DNA of 64,000 nucleotides from Chimonanthus salicifolius (taxonomy: Eukaryota > Streptophyta > Magnoliopsida > Laurales > Calycanthaceae): the NCBI GenBank assembly GCA_013350335.1, contig CM023542.1:8976025-9040024 (forward strand). The letters are read 5' to 3'. This document shows positions 46,901 through 58,867 of this stretch, piece after piece. Within the stretch, counting starts at the first letter, position 1, and each line of letters starts with the position of its first letter. A model generated the notes under the pieces. The model made no database searches. It was not told the DNA's origin and saw only the letters and a program-made list of their open reading frames with translations. The translations under genes were made by a program, and so were the position numbers.

Positions 46901-49900
46901 TGTAACGATCCTTCCCACTACGGGCACTTTAAAAATGATACATACTTCTAAAATCGATCCAATACAATATTGGGTACCTCTTTTTTTTTTAATGGAAGAC
47001 ATCGCTCCCGCAACCCACACTAATCATAACGATTCACAAATAAACCAAAAAATCATAAGTAAGCATCACAATTACAGATTATAGCATCATCCCATTATTA
47101 CATTTATCCACCTCAATGAGAAGTACGCATAACTCAAATACAACAGAAAGTCCTCAATTACAAGATGGGACCCTGACAAAGTATAAAGTTGCAACTCTAT
47201 GCCCAACGTCCAACTGAGGGTCCCGCCAGCCCTCCCTCTATGAAGTACCTGTGAAGCAAGGGGTGAGCTCTACATGCCCAGTGAGGGTAACACATGCATC
47301 ATAAGTCATCAAGCATGCACTACATATAGTCATATGGACACATCAATGTCTAGGATGTCTACATGTATGACCATACAAACATGTACCCTACCCCTAGCAC
47401 AAGGGCCCACGTCAACAGGGCCTCCAGAGCATCCTCTAACCAACCCAATGCAACTCCCTTATATGCCCAACCGCAATAGTCCACCCATCCACGGGTACAC
47501 AGACTGATCCTTAGTCAGATCAGGGTCTCTAACTCTCAACCAGACCTATGACTCTCTCATGACAACCCGCACAAATAACAAGACCAACCCAAGAGTAGGG
47601 CTCACTAGAGCCGAAATCGACTACCACACGGGAGTAACCACCTCACCAGTCCTCAACGGACTGCCAACAAGACTCATCTATGGTCTCCTCAACCAAGCAC
47701 AAGAGTCTCGATAGTCAAACCTATAGTCTTGGACCCCATTTGTTGGTCTCCACACGACTGACGTATCCAACCCTTACAGAATTCTATAGGTCTTCTACCG
47801 AGTGAGCCGGCCAAACTCACCCATAAATTCCTGGAGAGTCAACACCCACAACTCAAGTCTCAACATTGAACCCCAGAGTCACAACTGCGGGTAAACACAC
47901 TACCACATTACACCACAGGCTGTCCCCACCATACAGGTGTCCTAGCCTGGAATACCATACCTCAGACTGTACCCACCCTGCAGGTGTCATAGCCTGAGCT
48001 ATCATACCTCAGACTGTACCCACCGTACATGTGTCATAGCCTGGAACATCATACCTCAGACGGTATCCACCCTAAAGGTGTCATAGCCTGGAACATCTCA
48101 TCACGTCATCCCTCGACCAATGAGTGGGTGAGCACGTCCTTAGCCTACTCGGTCATCCGGGAATCACAAATCATACCAGCGAGAGCTATCTCTCACCGCA
48201 ACATCCCTCGACCAATGAGCGGGCGAGCACCTCCTCAGCCTACTCTGTTATTCGGGGATCACAAGTCATATTAGTGGGAGCTGTCCTTCATCGCATCATC
48301 TCTCGACCAATGAGCGGGCGAGCAGTTTCTCAGGCTACTCGTCATCCGGGGATCACAATTCACCCTCCCACCCTCTGGTCTCCACCCGGGCGAGCCACTC
48401 ACCCCATCAGACCACTAGGGACGCCTCCTCCACTATGCTCTCGGGTTGCGTGTCTGTGATGACGTCTAAATCGACTTTGGGAGAGCTAACACTCAACCCC
48501 AGAACTTCCCGAAGGTTTCCATGACCACCCCACGACATGTCCTTCTTAGGACTCTCGAGCACCTCGCCCTCCAAACCTAACTACACCTCCCTCATAGGCG
48601 TATTTGAAGATCACACCTGACAATCTAACCCATTCCAAGAAATACCTCAACGCATGACCAGCCACCGGGTAGCCCCTAGTCCAACCACACTTCCACTGCG
48701 CGGTCCTAGCCAACATCTTGACCCCAACTACTCGACAAGCTAGGGGGAGTCTCTAGATCCTGATGTTGCCTAGTACCAATACTCCACCGACTTTCCATGT
48801 ATACTAGTTACATGTATGCATCGTTATGTCTACACATGTTATTAACATGGCGTATCACATAACCATTAGTATTTCATACTACCATCGATTGCATGTTATC
48901 AAACAAACATATAATATGTTATTATCTGAAGCATATCATTTCTTACCACAGGTTATACATATCGTGATACTACACAGTCCATCCAGCATGTTATCACATT
49001 ATCAAGCTCAACATGTCATAACATTTAGTAACTCAACATGTCATCACATAATCAAATAAACATGCTAGCACACAACGTACACTACCATGTTAATCAACTG
49101 ACATGTTATCAAAATACTAACGAGCATGCCATCACAAGCAGTATGACACGAGTATACTCGAATGAGCCCCTTGCCACATGTTTATCAAAATGGTTCCCTT
49201 ATCGAGTGGCTCGTAGTCCATAAGGGTCTCATTCCTCGTACTCCATGTCCAAGTAGTTATAGGAAATATATATATATATATGCAAATCATGTATACTAAA
49301 ACAAATGTGATGAGTCCCCTCACCCATGTGAGTGCTTTCGAAATCCAAGTGAGAAAATGGGTCCGCTGGGTTGAAAAAAGCTCCAACTACTAAAAAGGAG
49401 AATACAAGGATAAGTAGGTGGGTTAAAATGACCAAGACAAATATGAGTTGTAAATGGCTCTGAAAAGGGTCGGGCCCAAGCTAGGCCCAAAATTGAAAGT
49501 TGGGTCTAAAACTGAAATTAGGGCCTAAAATTAGGCCAGTCTTGAAAATTGGGCCGGGACGGACCGGGCCTGAAGATTGGGCCGAGCTTGGTCGGGCCAG
49601 GCCCAAGGCTGGGCTGAGCAGAGCTGGGCCGGACCTGATTTGGGGAACTAGGCCTGACCAGGTTTGGGCTGAACCCAAAACTGGGCCAGAGATGGCCCAG
49701 ATCCAAAACTAAAGTCGGCCGAGTCAATTCACCTACTAGCTGAGTTGACTCAGCCACTAGGGAAACCTAGGGAAAGGGGGAAAAGAGAGCAAACCAAAAG
49801 AAAACCAAGGAAAAAAAAGGGAAAGAGGAGGAAGAAGGGGAAATGGAGAAGGAAAAAAAGAGGGAGAAAAGAGAGGAGGGAAAATAAGTACCTTAAATCG

Positions 49901-50185
49901 GTCGACGGTGAGAGAGCTAAAAAATCGGCGGCTGGGGGCTCGAACCTCAGATCTTGTGAACATTAGAGGGGGGAACGGCTGCAAGTCAAGCGGGCGGTGG
50001 CGACAGAGAGGGAAAAAGGAAAGGACAAGAGAAGAAGGAGAGAGGGGAGGTTGAGAGAGGGGAAAGAAGGGAGTGGCGGCGGTGGCACCCAAGGGGAAGA
50101 GGGAGTTTAGGGTTAGGGTCAGAAGAAGGAAAAGAGAGGAGAGAAGAGGGATAGAGAGGGAGAGTGATGGGAGAGAAGAAGGGTC
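46901..50185 (-). repeat. outer gypsy 5' LTR, end truncated
   Basis: It aligns with the left LTR without the nested insertion. It lacks about 320 bp matching 44056-44375 and passes abruptly into a different LTR family at about 50186. Reading frames within it are repeat artefacts. Confidence 0.82.
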
Positions 50186-51124
50186 GACTAATGCAAAATA
50201 AGAAGATTGAGTTAGAGATTGGGGCGCAAACAGTTAACTCATATTGGAAAGTAATTCATCTATAAATTAGACACAACAGAATCGACCTAGAAGGGCACAA
50301 CAAGACAGAGGCGTGAAGAGAGAGGGATCCTGGCTCAAGGCTCGAGAGCTCCGATGATCTATCGGGTTTTATGTTTTTTATCTCTTGTGCTTTTAATTTC
50401 ACAATGTCTAGTTAATTTCTTGTACTAAGGTTGAGGATGGAATCCCATTAATGAAATAATGTTCTTTTATTTGTTTATTTAATTTCTGAATATGTGTGTT
50501 CAATTATTTATGATTTGTGCTTCATTAGATTAATTAGATGTTAATTATTTTCATCACTAATATCATGTATTTGTGGTAGTTAATATTAATATTTGATTCA
50601 TCATTGCTTGGCGCTTAAATTAATTTAAAAATAAAGCCCTTTGATTCATTGTTTTCTTTTATTTTAATTTAAATACATTGGATGCTTAGATTAATCTGTT
50701 TGATCCACTGTCTTTTAAGTTAAGATTGGATACATTGAATACTTAGAATTTACATTTTTAAGCAAAGAAAAATCAATTTTTGAATACCATAAAAATGAAC
50801 TTATATGTTTAAATCTCTAAAAACTGGGAATTAATAAATAAATACTTAGAAGATTATGGATTTAATGGTGGTGGAATCCGATACCTTAGTAATTTCTCTC
50901 CATCGATTCAATCCCTATTTTTAGTTGTTTTAATTAATTTTGTATATTTAATTCAACCATCCTCCAAGAAAAAGTGTTTACTAGGTTAAGATTAAATTGT
51001 TAAACTTTTTAATTTGTTTTCCCGTTCATTCTAAATCAAGTCCCAGTGGGTTTGACCTCGCACTTGCATATCTCTATACTCCAATTTGAATCGTGTGCTT
51101 GCGAGTAATTATAAATGTAAAATA
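50186..51124 (+). repeat. LTR piece of the TGTTGTnCAAATT family, plus orientation
   Basis: It matches 31530-32470 in inverted orientation, ending with GTTTGACCTCGCACTTGC and GCTTGCGAGTAATTATAAAT. The left end is lost at the gypsy junction, and the final ~15 bp of the LTR are altered. Confidence 0.65.
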
Positions 51125-51293
51125 ATTAAGTTTCATATCCTGCAGCTGTTTGTCGAGAATTTTTGAGACCGAGGGAGGTGACAGACCTCGGTGGATGGTT
51201 CTTCAAAACGTATCAAAAATTTTGTAGGACAACGATCATTATTATCATGACCTTTTTTTTTTTTTTTTTTCTGATTGAAGTTGGCATTTTCAG
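51125..51293. other. short spacer with T20 run
   Basis: Unassigned sequence with a poly(T) run at about 51252-51271, just left of germin segment copy 2. Confidence 0.5.
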
Positions 51294-51687
51294 TTCAATA
51301 TTTGGCTCTCAATTCAACTAGTGGCCCGAATTAAATATGGATAGAATAAAATTTGGCTCTCAATTCAACTCATTTACCGAAATTGCAACATAATTCTGGA
51401 CACTTGATATCACCTTTATTGGTTTATTCTGGCCAGGATTATCATCTTTATCTCTTTTTTTCAAGATTTTGCATTTATTTGAACCTTCATCGTCATTTTA
51501 TAGTTTTGTTAAGCAAACAAGATAGATAAAATTATAGAACGCAGCAAACGTTTGATGTTGAGACTTTGGAGACTTTAGACAAACAAATTCATTTATTGAA
51601 TGTAGTAGGAAAACCAAACATGTACTCATTTATTCAAAACCCAAAAGACAGCGATGAAGAACCATGGCCTGTTGGTTAAGGATCCAC

Positions 51688-52442
51688 TTAGAATTGGGCC
51701 TGGATTTGGTCGATAATTTTCTTGTCCACTCGGAAGGCCTTGGCAAGAATATCATCGGAGATTGGTGGATTCGATCCAAACACAGCGTTGGCAATGGTGA
51801 TGACTCCTGGGTTCTGACTGCTCAAAGCAGCAATAACCACAGCATTTGTGTGGCCAATGTTGAATTGGAAGTGAATCAGGCCTATTGGGAAGACGAACAC
51901 ATCACCCTTGTTGAGGATCTTACTTAGAGGCGATTTTCGGGGTTGGAGGTGACGAAACCGACGCAAAGAGTCCCCTCAAGGACTGTTAGTATCTCTGTGG
52001 CACGGGGGTGAGTGTGTGGAGGGTTGAGGCCACCATTGGGTGCATAGTCTATACGAACCAAGGAGATGCCAAGAGTGTTGAGTCCTGGAATCTGGACCAC
52101 ATTCACTGTGGTGACATTGGAGCCAACGTTGTTGTTTGTGTTGCCCGGTTTGTCAAGTCCGAAGAAGAAGAAGTCCTCCGCCTTGGTGAGCTTCGGATCC
52201 TTGCAAACAAACCCGTTCACAAACACTACAATGTAATTGAAATAGTGAGATCCAAGAACATGATTAAATTTGCACAAAAATACAATATCTAGTTAATTCA
52301 AGAGAAGATAGATTGCGTGTGTAGATGTACCTTTTGAGTTGCAATCAGCAACACAAAAGTCCTGCAATGGACTTGGATCAGATGCATAAACAAGGGACAA
52401 AGTGAAGAAAAGGAGTGCAACTGCAGACAAGTAAGCTGGCAT
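51688..52442 (-). pseudogene. GLP: germin-like protein (subfamily 1) pseudogene, copy 2
   Basis: Exon 1 is 52442-52331 (112 nt) and exon 2 is 52225-51688, with the same GT-AG intron as copy 1. The mature region starts S-D-P-S-P-L-Q-D-F-C-V-A-D-C. Both cupin boxes keep the three His and one Glu metal ligands, and an N-x-T glycosylation site (N-V-T) is present. The C-terminus is the normal [11 protein letters not shown] two-base deletion between 51926 and 51927 creates a stop right after N-P-E-N-R-L, before box 2. The predicted product is therefore a truncated cupin lacking the fourth ligand. This lesion differs from those of copy 1, so the copies failed independently, or the assembly contains errors. 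Confidence 0.88.
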
Positions 52443-53341
52443 CTTTTAACTTAGTGAAAAAAAAAAAAAAACTAGAGAATGATCAAACCTCAAAAGGATG
52501 CAAGAGATAGGAGAGAGAGCGCAGCTATAAATAAGGAGGCTAAAGAGGCCAATTATTAATAAATTAGTGAAAATTTGACAATCTTGCATAGAATGATAAC
52601 CAAAGTCATGAAGTTTTTTAAGATATTAAACTTTATTGTATTGAAGATCTAATTAAAGATGAGAAATCTATAAGTGTTACTTTGCAATTTGTTTGAAACG
52701 GGGGGAGAGAGAGAGAGGCAAATAAAAATAAAATAAAAAGTTTGTGATGAGACCCGTGACATGCAGAAATTAGTAGAATGGCTTTTTTTGTAAACATTTC
52801 CAGGAGGGAAAGGCATCTTCTATTTTTCTTTTGTCCCCTTTTTCAACATTAATAACTATAAGACTCTTCTCAGGCGCCAGTACAAAAGGGGGCTGAGATC
52901 ATTTACTCAATACACTACAGATATCTTTTCTTCTAAATTGAAAATTACTCGTGACATGGTGGTGTCTGGACGTGAAGGGAACAGGTTGAAACTGAGAAGA
53001 CTCGTGCCAAAACGAGACAGAGAGAGAAACTGAGAAGACTATTTACATTAGAAGTTGGAAAAGGAGTTTCTGCCTTGTTAGATAGGTACCCAAGTGATGA
53101 AAAAGATTTCAAGACCAATTGCTGCTGGGGCAAGTGTCTTCACCCATGAAAGCAGTAAAGCCACCCGTCACCCAGCAACCTTTGTTTTTCTAGAAAAGGA
53201 ACTCTAGTTTAACCACCACTTTCTTTTTTAAGTGAACACCAAACATGAATAACATAAATGTCATTGCGCCTTTCCACTTCTTCCATCATCTTCCTCTACC
53301 CATTCTACTAAGTAATCCATTATACTTAGTGCGATCAGAGT

Positions 53342-55354
53342 TGTTGAGCACTGAAAAATGACCATTTTACCGTTTAATTTTGGATTAGTTAGCCTTTTAA
53401 TTCGTGTATATTAGATGCGTTTAATGGAGTTTTCGAGTTTTGCAGTGCATTTGTGAGAATATAAAAAAAGGAATTAAAATGCAGAAAAGTGGGCCATAGT
53501 TCTATTTTTGAAAAGTTTGTAATTTTTACCACCTAATTTGATTTTGAAATTATTATAAATTATTATAATTCAGATCCGGATATGAGAGTTTGAATTCTAA
53601 TAAGAATTTTTAGACTGTAGTTAAATTGTAAAGGTGGTAGAAATTATAAACACACAAATAGATCCACTGTTCGAGTCTGAAGCCTATAAGCCAAAACCCA
53701 CCAGTATTTCGGGCCAGATAAAAGTCAAAGTATGGGATCCAAGTCCAATAGACCAAGTGCTACCAGTGAATTTCGTTTGAAGGATTGTGGAAGCAAGAAT
53801 AAGAGAAAAAAATGAGATTTGGATTGATCAAAGTGAGTTTTGGAAGGAGGAATATTTTGATATAGTTTCAGTATTGTAGTCATAACTTTCACTCCAATAT
53901 CCGATTTCATTTATTCTTATTGTGTTCGAAAGAAGACTTCAAGGTCTATAACTCTTTAGTTCACTGAAAGTTCTTGATTCGGAAGTTAAAAAGGTCAAAA
54001 TTGAGCTGCAATCTGGTGCATGTGTAGGAAAAAAGGGATTTGTATCCTACTTTCCAAAATAATCCAAAATCCCTAAAATCATGGAGTCTTATCTGCAAAA
54101 TTCGGACATGGCTTGAAAAAGACAGTGAATTTGGATAATTAAAAGAGACAATCTGGGAGGAAGTTTAGGAGAGAGAATTATGGAGGAATTCTCTCCAAAT
54201 CTTGCCTAATCCGGTTTCTTTTGAGCACTGTAAATAAAGGGGTTCAGGCATTGTAACATTTGAATTTGAGCAAGGCTTGAAGGCACTGAAGACTGGAAGC
54301 TGAGAAGGACTAGAAGAGAAAAGAATACTTCAAATTTTGTCTTTAAGTTCTTTTATTTTTATTTTTATTTCATGTCTTTGATACAAAAACTCCAAAGCAT
54401 TGTAATTTTAATTTCCAATTTCATTGAATGAAATTCATGGTAGCTTCTTTAGATTTATAGGTTTTCCCAATTGTTAAATATTTCATGTTGATTGTTTTTT
54501 ATGTTATTTTAATTCTTTTTAAGATATTATGGAATAAATTAATTTAAGAATTTTCAAGGAAAGTAGAACCCTGTTTAGGATCGGTGGAACTTAACATTTA
54601 CAGATCTATGGTTTTTTTTTGAAGAGTAGCTTATTTTTAGATTCGTAAAGGAGAGTAGAAATTCTGCCCTAAGCCTAAGGCTTGAATTGAAAATATCTTA
54701 CTTAATGGACATCATGATTTTCTTAATTAGAATTTTAATAAACAGGGAACATGAATTTATATTTAATAATTCTAGAAGATTTCATAGTCTACGCCATGGT
54801 TTTATCTTTAAGTGGGATAATATGCCATCCTAATTACTTGTCTCAATTCCATTGTAAATTATGTGAATCTTTTATTTTAATTGTCATTCCTTTCTTTTAT
54901 TCATTAAATTCTTTTCTTTTGTTTCATTTATTAAATTCTCTCAAATTCTTTTGAACTAGGTTGAGATTGATTTGAGCATTTTAATTTGTTCTCTCAAACT
55001 AGTTTGACATTATTTATAAAATCTAGATCTATTACGCCATTACTTTAAATGAATTGGATTAATTGGTTAAATTTTAGATTTAGATGATGATACTCTAATT
55101 TTTAGATTAGTTTCTTAAAACTGGAATGTAACTAATTTGAAGTTACATTTGTAAAAATTAGAACTTGATTTTCATATTTAGGTTATTTCTTAAGATCTAG
55201 ATTTTTTTTTTTTTTAAATCACAACGTAATTTCATATATTTTGTTTTTGCATATATTTTGTTATTTCCTTATAGGATCGACCTCGCACTCTTAACGCTAT
55301 ACTATTTAAATGGTTCGTGCGCTTGCTAGTTATAAATTTAAAATTTGCACAACA
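53342..55354 (+). mobile_element. 2.0-kb solo LTR with target duplication AGAGT
   Basis: It begins TGTTGAGCACTG and ends TTTGCACAACA, flanked exactly by AGAGT (53337-53341 and 55355-55359). The 5' end resembles the minus-strand start of the 23711-25609 LTR (TGATGAGCACAGG, then a CATTTTACC-type segment). The 3' end has GATCGACCTCGCACTC and TGGTTCGTGCGCTTGC. A promoter-like and poly(A)-like AT-rich region lies near 54340-54440. There is no interior, so it is a solo LTR. The insertion is older than the segmental duplication, because its left part is at the same place in copy 1. Confidence 0.88.
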
Positions 55355-55485
55355 AGAGTCATTGGTTTGGAATGAAAGGTTAAAATGTACGTACCTATCT
55401 AATTTAAATTTAATTGAATTGAAAATATTTCTTTTTAAATAAATGAAAATATGTGACACAATTGCTGAGAGCGGATTGTTATACA

Positions 55486-55905
55486 TGTTGTGTAATCAAA
55501 CCATTTAAATTATAAATCAAATACATAAGACTTAAGAATATACAGATTTTACGTGGTTCGGCAAAATCGTCTACATCAATGAGGCGTGCATTAAGATTCT
55601 ACTGTAAAGAAGATCCCACATAAGTTACAAGGATTACCCAACCCTTTCCTTTCCCTCTTCCTCTCAATCTCTATTTCTCCTCTCTATTTCTTTCCTATAT
55701 GTTTCTTTCCCAGAAAAATCACACAGCCTAGGAAACTCTAAGGAGAAAGAGCCCTTATATACATGGGCATACATGAAACAAAACTTGGCCTGGTGGGCCC
55801 TTCATTAACACAGGACATGTCCAAAAAGACCTTTTGAGCAAAAAAAAATCAACTATGCTTCAAAACAATGAATGATAATACTTTCTATCCATACCACAAT
55901 CGATC
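55486..55905 (-). repeat. copia LTR fragment
   Basis: GATTTTACGTGGTTCGGC with a downstream CT-rich stretch and TATATACATGGGC repeats the R/U5-to-TATA order of the 5650-5987 solo LTR on the minus strand. The left end may be TGTTGTGTAATC at 55486. I could not fix the right end or a target duplication. Confidence 0.5.
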
Positions 55906-56029
55906 GGAACTTAAATTAAAAATGCAACTGTGGATAGGTTTTCAAATTCACGGGGAACCACTCTACGGTGGTAGGGGCCCAGTTAGGGCATTTCTGCTTA
56001 CATGTCTCCTCTTTTATTATAAAGTATAT

Positions 56030-57455
56030 GTGGTTTAGATGGGCCAATAAAAAATATTTGAAGAACCACTCGATTTGGTCTGTCAAGCTAAAATACAACT
56101 CTTCTTGGGCTTGGAGATCTATTTTGTCTGTTCGGGAGCTTGTGAAAAGACATAGCCTCTTCATCATTGGCAAAGGGGACACCATCAAATTCTGGTTGGA
56201 TCCGTGGATCAAGCCTGGATTCATCCTTTTGGACCATTTCGGTGCCAGACCTATGTATGATATGGGCCTCCCTCTGGATTGCAAGGTGAGCTCCTTCTTT
56301 GATAACAATGGATGGAACCTTCCCCCTACTCCATCCCCTGCTGTCTCTTCCACCTGGAGTTTGATCACAGCGATCTCTATTCCTGTTTTCCCTTGTGATG
56401 ACATGCTCTGTTGGACTGCCAGTGATAATGGTTGCTTCTCGATTGCCTCTGCAATCCAGATCTCTTATGAGGATTTGGAGGCCCCTTACTGGGTGGATTG
56501 TTTGTGGTTTTCGGGGTGCTTGAATCGCCATTCTACTATAGCCTGGTTCTTTCTCAATAATGCACTCAAAACCAAGTCTTTGCTGAACAACTATGGTCTG
56601 ATGAGAGACACCTCATGTGCTCTTTGTTGTTCCAATGATGAGACGCATAACCATATTCTTCATTGTAGCTTTACTTGGAATGTTTGGCTTTTTGTACTCC
56701 GAAAATTCAACCTATCCTCTGCTACTGGTGTTATCCTCGAAGACTCTCTCTCGCTGATTCAGTGTTCGTGCAATCGTCTTGAAATGTTGGCTGCAAATCT
56801 GGTGTTTCCTGCTTTGATCTGGCATATTTGGAATGAACGTAATGCGAGGATCTTCAGAAAAGCCCTATGCAATCATGAGCTGATCGGTTCTAGGATCATT
56901 CATGACATTAAAAATCGCATTTTCTTCTTGTGTTCTAATGCTGATCTTATGAACCTTAGTGACTCTTTCTCGGCTACGTGGGACATGCCGCCTCCAACTC
57001 CTGCTCCTCTGAAGCCTCCCGACCCTCCTCGTGATGTGTTTCTTGACCACTGTTATCTTCTCATTGCGGATTTTGTTACCCCTGATGGCACCTTCCTTGG
57101 CGCACTATTTGAGAGTAGAAATTCCAACCTGGCTGGCGTCACTAGCCTCCCTATTATTGGCCCTATTTCGACATCAACAATCTTGATCTTTGCTCAGAGA
57201 ATCCTGCTCTCTCCCCACAACCTGGGGCACTCTTTCAGCTGTCTATATCTTCGCGAGGAATTGGTTTCGATGATCAGCAATTCGAAAGTTCGTAACTGGG
57301 CCACTCATGGCCATGTTTGTGCTATCAGGGCTATCTTGAAACTCTTTGGTCCTGATAGCCCAAAGATGGTTTGTTTTGGTGATATTTTGTTTAACCACCT
57401 AATGTATCGTGTAAATGCTGGGGACTTCGGAATTTTTTCTGAAGTCTCAATATAA
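56030..57455 (+). pseudogene. LINE ORF2 C-terminal part with zf-RVT domain, open to its stop
   Basis: The frame is open for about 475 codons from the truncation point to a stop at 57453. An S-S-W-A-W-R-S-I-L segment and G-D-T-I-K-F-W-L-D-P-W, typical of the region after plant LINE reverse transcriptase, come first. A zf-RVT domain follows, with C-L-N-R-H, W-F-F-L-N-N-A-L-K-T-K, C-A-L-C, and E-T-H-N-H-I-L-H-C. The last ~150 residues contain a diverged RNase H-like region (D-G-T-F-L-G-A-L-F-E-S). No endonuclease or reverse transcriptase is present. Lack of stops, in contrast to all other elements here, suggests a recent insertion. The upstream ATG at 55968 lies in flanking DNA and is not the element's start. 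Confidence 0.85.
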
Positions 57456-57630
57456 TTGGTGTGATCCCCTGGGTCCTCTATTTTTTGTCTTGGCCTCTAC
57501 GGGGGTTATCTTTTGGCCTCTTTTTGTTTGGCCGCATTTGCTTGGCCCAGGCTGTGGGATTTTGTTCATTTCTTTGTACATATCTCTGGGCTTTCTCTTT
57601 GAATGAATTCTGACCCATTATTCAAAAAAA
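56030..57630 (+). mobile_element. 5'-truncated LINE (L1-like) insertion
   Basis: This 1.6-kb insertion is absent from copy 1, where AAAGTATAT runs on to CAATTTAATT (29962-29980). It ends with a 3' UTR and a short poly(A) tail (57624-57630). The 5' end is truncated within ORF2. No target duplication is seen; a C and possibly one or two A residues of the target appear lost. Confidence 0.88.
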
Positions 57631-58041
57631 TTTAATTAAAATCATTAAACTTATTTAAATATAAATATTCCTTTTATCTTTCACCCATGTTTATTTTCCC
57701 TTGGCTCAAATAGGATCCTAGCAAAATTAAACACAAAAACATCTCCAATACACGACACACACGTTTAACATTGATGCAAGTGAGTGGTTGGGCCTTGAGT
57801 TAGATGGTCTATATTCTTGAAATCACATTTGCATTCAGTCTTGTTAAGCAGGCGAGTTAGATAAAACCATAAAAAGAATGCATCATATGTTAGATGTTGA
57901 CAGTCTTGAATCTTGAGACAAACAAATTCATTTATTTAATATAGTGGGATAAACAAACACGCACTCTTTTATTTAAGTTGGATAGTGCCGAACTCCAAAA
58001 GACAGCAACTAAGAACCATGGGCTGTTCATTAACGATCCAC

Positions 58042-58793
58042 TCAGAACTGGGCCTGGAGTTTGTCTATTATTTTCTTGTCCACTTGAAAGGCCTTGGCGA
58101 GAATATCATCAGAGATTGGCGGATTTGATCCAAACACTGCATTGGCAATGGTGATCACACCTGGATTTTGACTGCTCAAACCAGCAATAGAGACAGCATT
58201 GGTGTGGCCAATATTGAATTGGAAGTGAATGAGGCCTATTGGGAAGAAAAACACATCACCCTTTCTAATGATCTTACTTATAAGCCGGTTTTCAGGGTTG
58301 GAGGTCACAAATCCAACATAAAGGGCCCCATCAAGGACCTGTTAGTATCTCAGTGCCGCGGGGGTGCGTTTGTGGAGGATTTAGGCCGAAGGGTGCATAG
58401 TCGATGCGAACCAAGGAAATGCCTAAAGTGTCAAGAGTCCTGGTATCTGGGCCACATTCACTTGAGTCATGTTGGACCCAACATTGTTGTTTGTGTTGCC
58501 TGGTTTGTCAAGCCCGAAAAGAAGAAGTCCTCCGCCTTAGCTGAGCTTTGGATCCTTGCAAACAAACCCATTCACAAACACTGCAATGTAATTGAAATAG
58601 AGAGTTAAATTTGCACTAGAAATACGTATCTGCAATAGTTCAAGAAAGGAAAGATTGAACGTGAAGTATACAAGTACCAGTTGAGTTGCAGTCAGCGACA
58701 CAAAAGTCTTGCAAGGGCACTTGGATCAGAAGCATGAACAAGAGATAAGGTGAAGAAGCAAAGGAGGAGAATTTCAGAGATATGAGGTGCCAT
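58042..58793 (-). pseudogene. GLP: germin-like protein pseudogene, third and most diverged copy
   Basis: Exon 1 is 58793-58678 and exon 2 is 58580-58042, matching the intron position of the other two copies. Exon 1 has an insertion that shifts the frame after S-D-P-S. Exon 2 has an early shift (K-L-S then stop), a loss in the box 1 lead (N-G-G missing), the first box 1 His replaced by Gln ([10 protein letters not shown]), and a further insertion just after T-E-I-L-T. Box 2 and the C-terminus ([10 protein letters not shown]) remain readable in 58042-58308. It is a tandem paralogue to the right of copy 2 and is clearly non-functional. Confidence 0.88.
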
Positions 58794-58867
58794 CGTCACT
58801 CTTCCTATGAAAGTAGAGGTTAATAGAGCAAATGATAGAAGAAGAGGTCGATGCAGCTATGAGTGTG

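Larger units (their letters stand above)
33285..50185 (-). mobile_element. outer Ty3/gypsy element, minus strand, very long LTRs, heavily decayed
   Basis: The 3' LTR is at left (33285-33819 plus 41248-44375, split by the inner element; about 3.66 kb). The 5' LTR is at right (46901-50185, missing about the last 320 bp). In minus orientation the 5' LTR ends GATCGTTACA and is followed by TTGGTATCTGAGT, close to the initiator-Met primer site. The interior ends with TTAAAGGGGGTAGTG, a classic gypsy purine tract, before TGTAACAACCCGACCCG. The interior is only 2.5 kb and retains a decayed reverse transcriptase. Lineage is uncertain, but long LTRs with this primer site are common in Tekay/Del chromoviruses. 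Confidence 0.82.
51294..57802. repeat. segmental duplication copy 2 (germin-like segment)
   Basis: Collinear with 26789-30146. It holds the complete solo LTR (53342-55354), the copia LTR piece and the LINE (56030-57630). It lacks the ~430-bp promoter-proximal block present in copy 1. Both copies are in the same orientation about 24.5 kb apart. Confidence 0.88.

Noticed and set aside
55916..56531. Minus-strand frames of 162 and 147 residues
   Set aside because: They are antisense shadows of the LINE ORF2 remnant, which shows the real zf-RVT domain on the plus strand.
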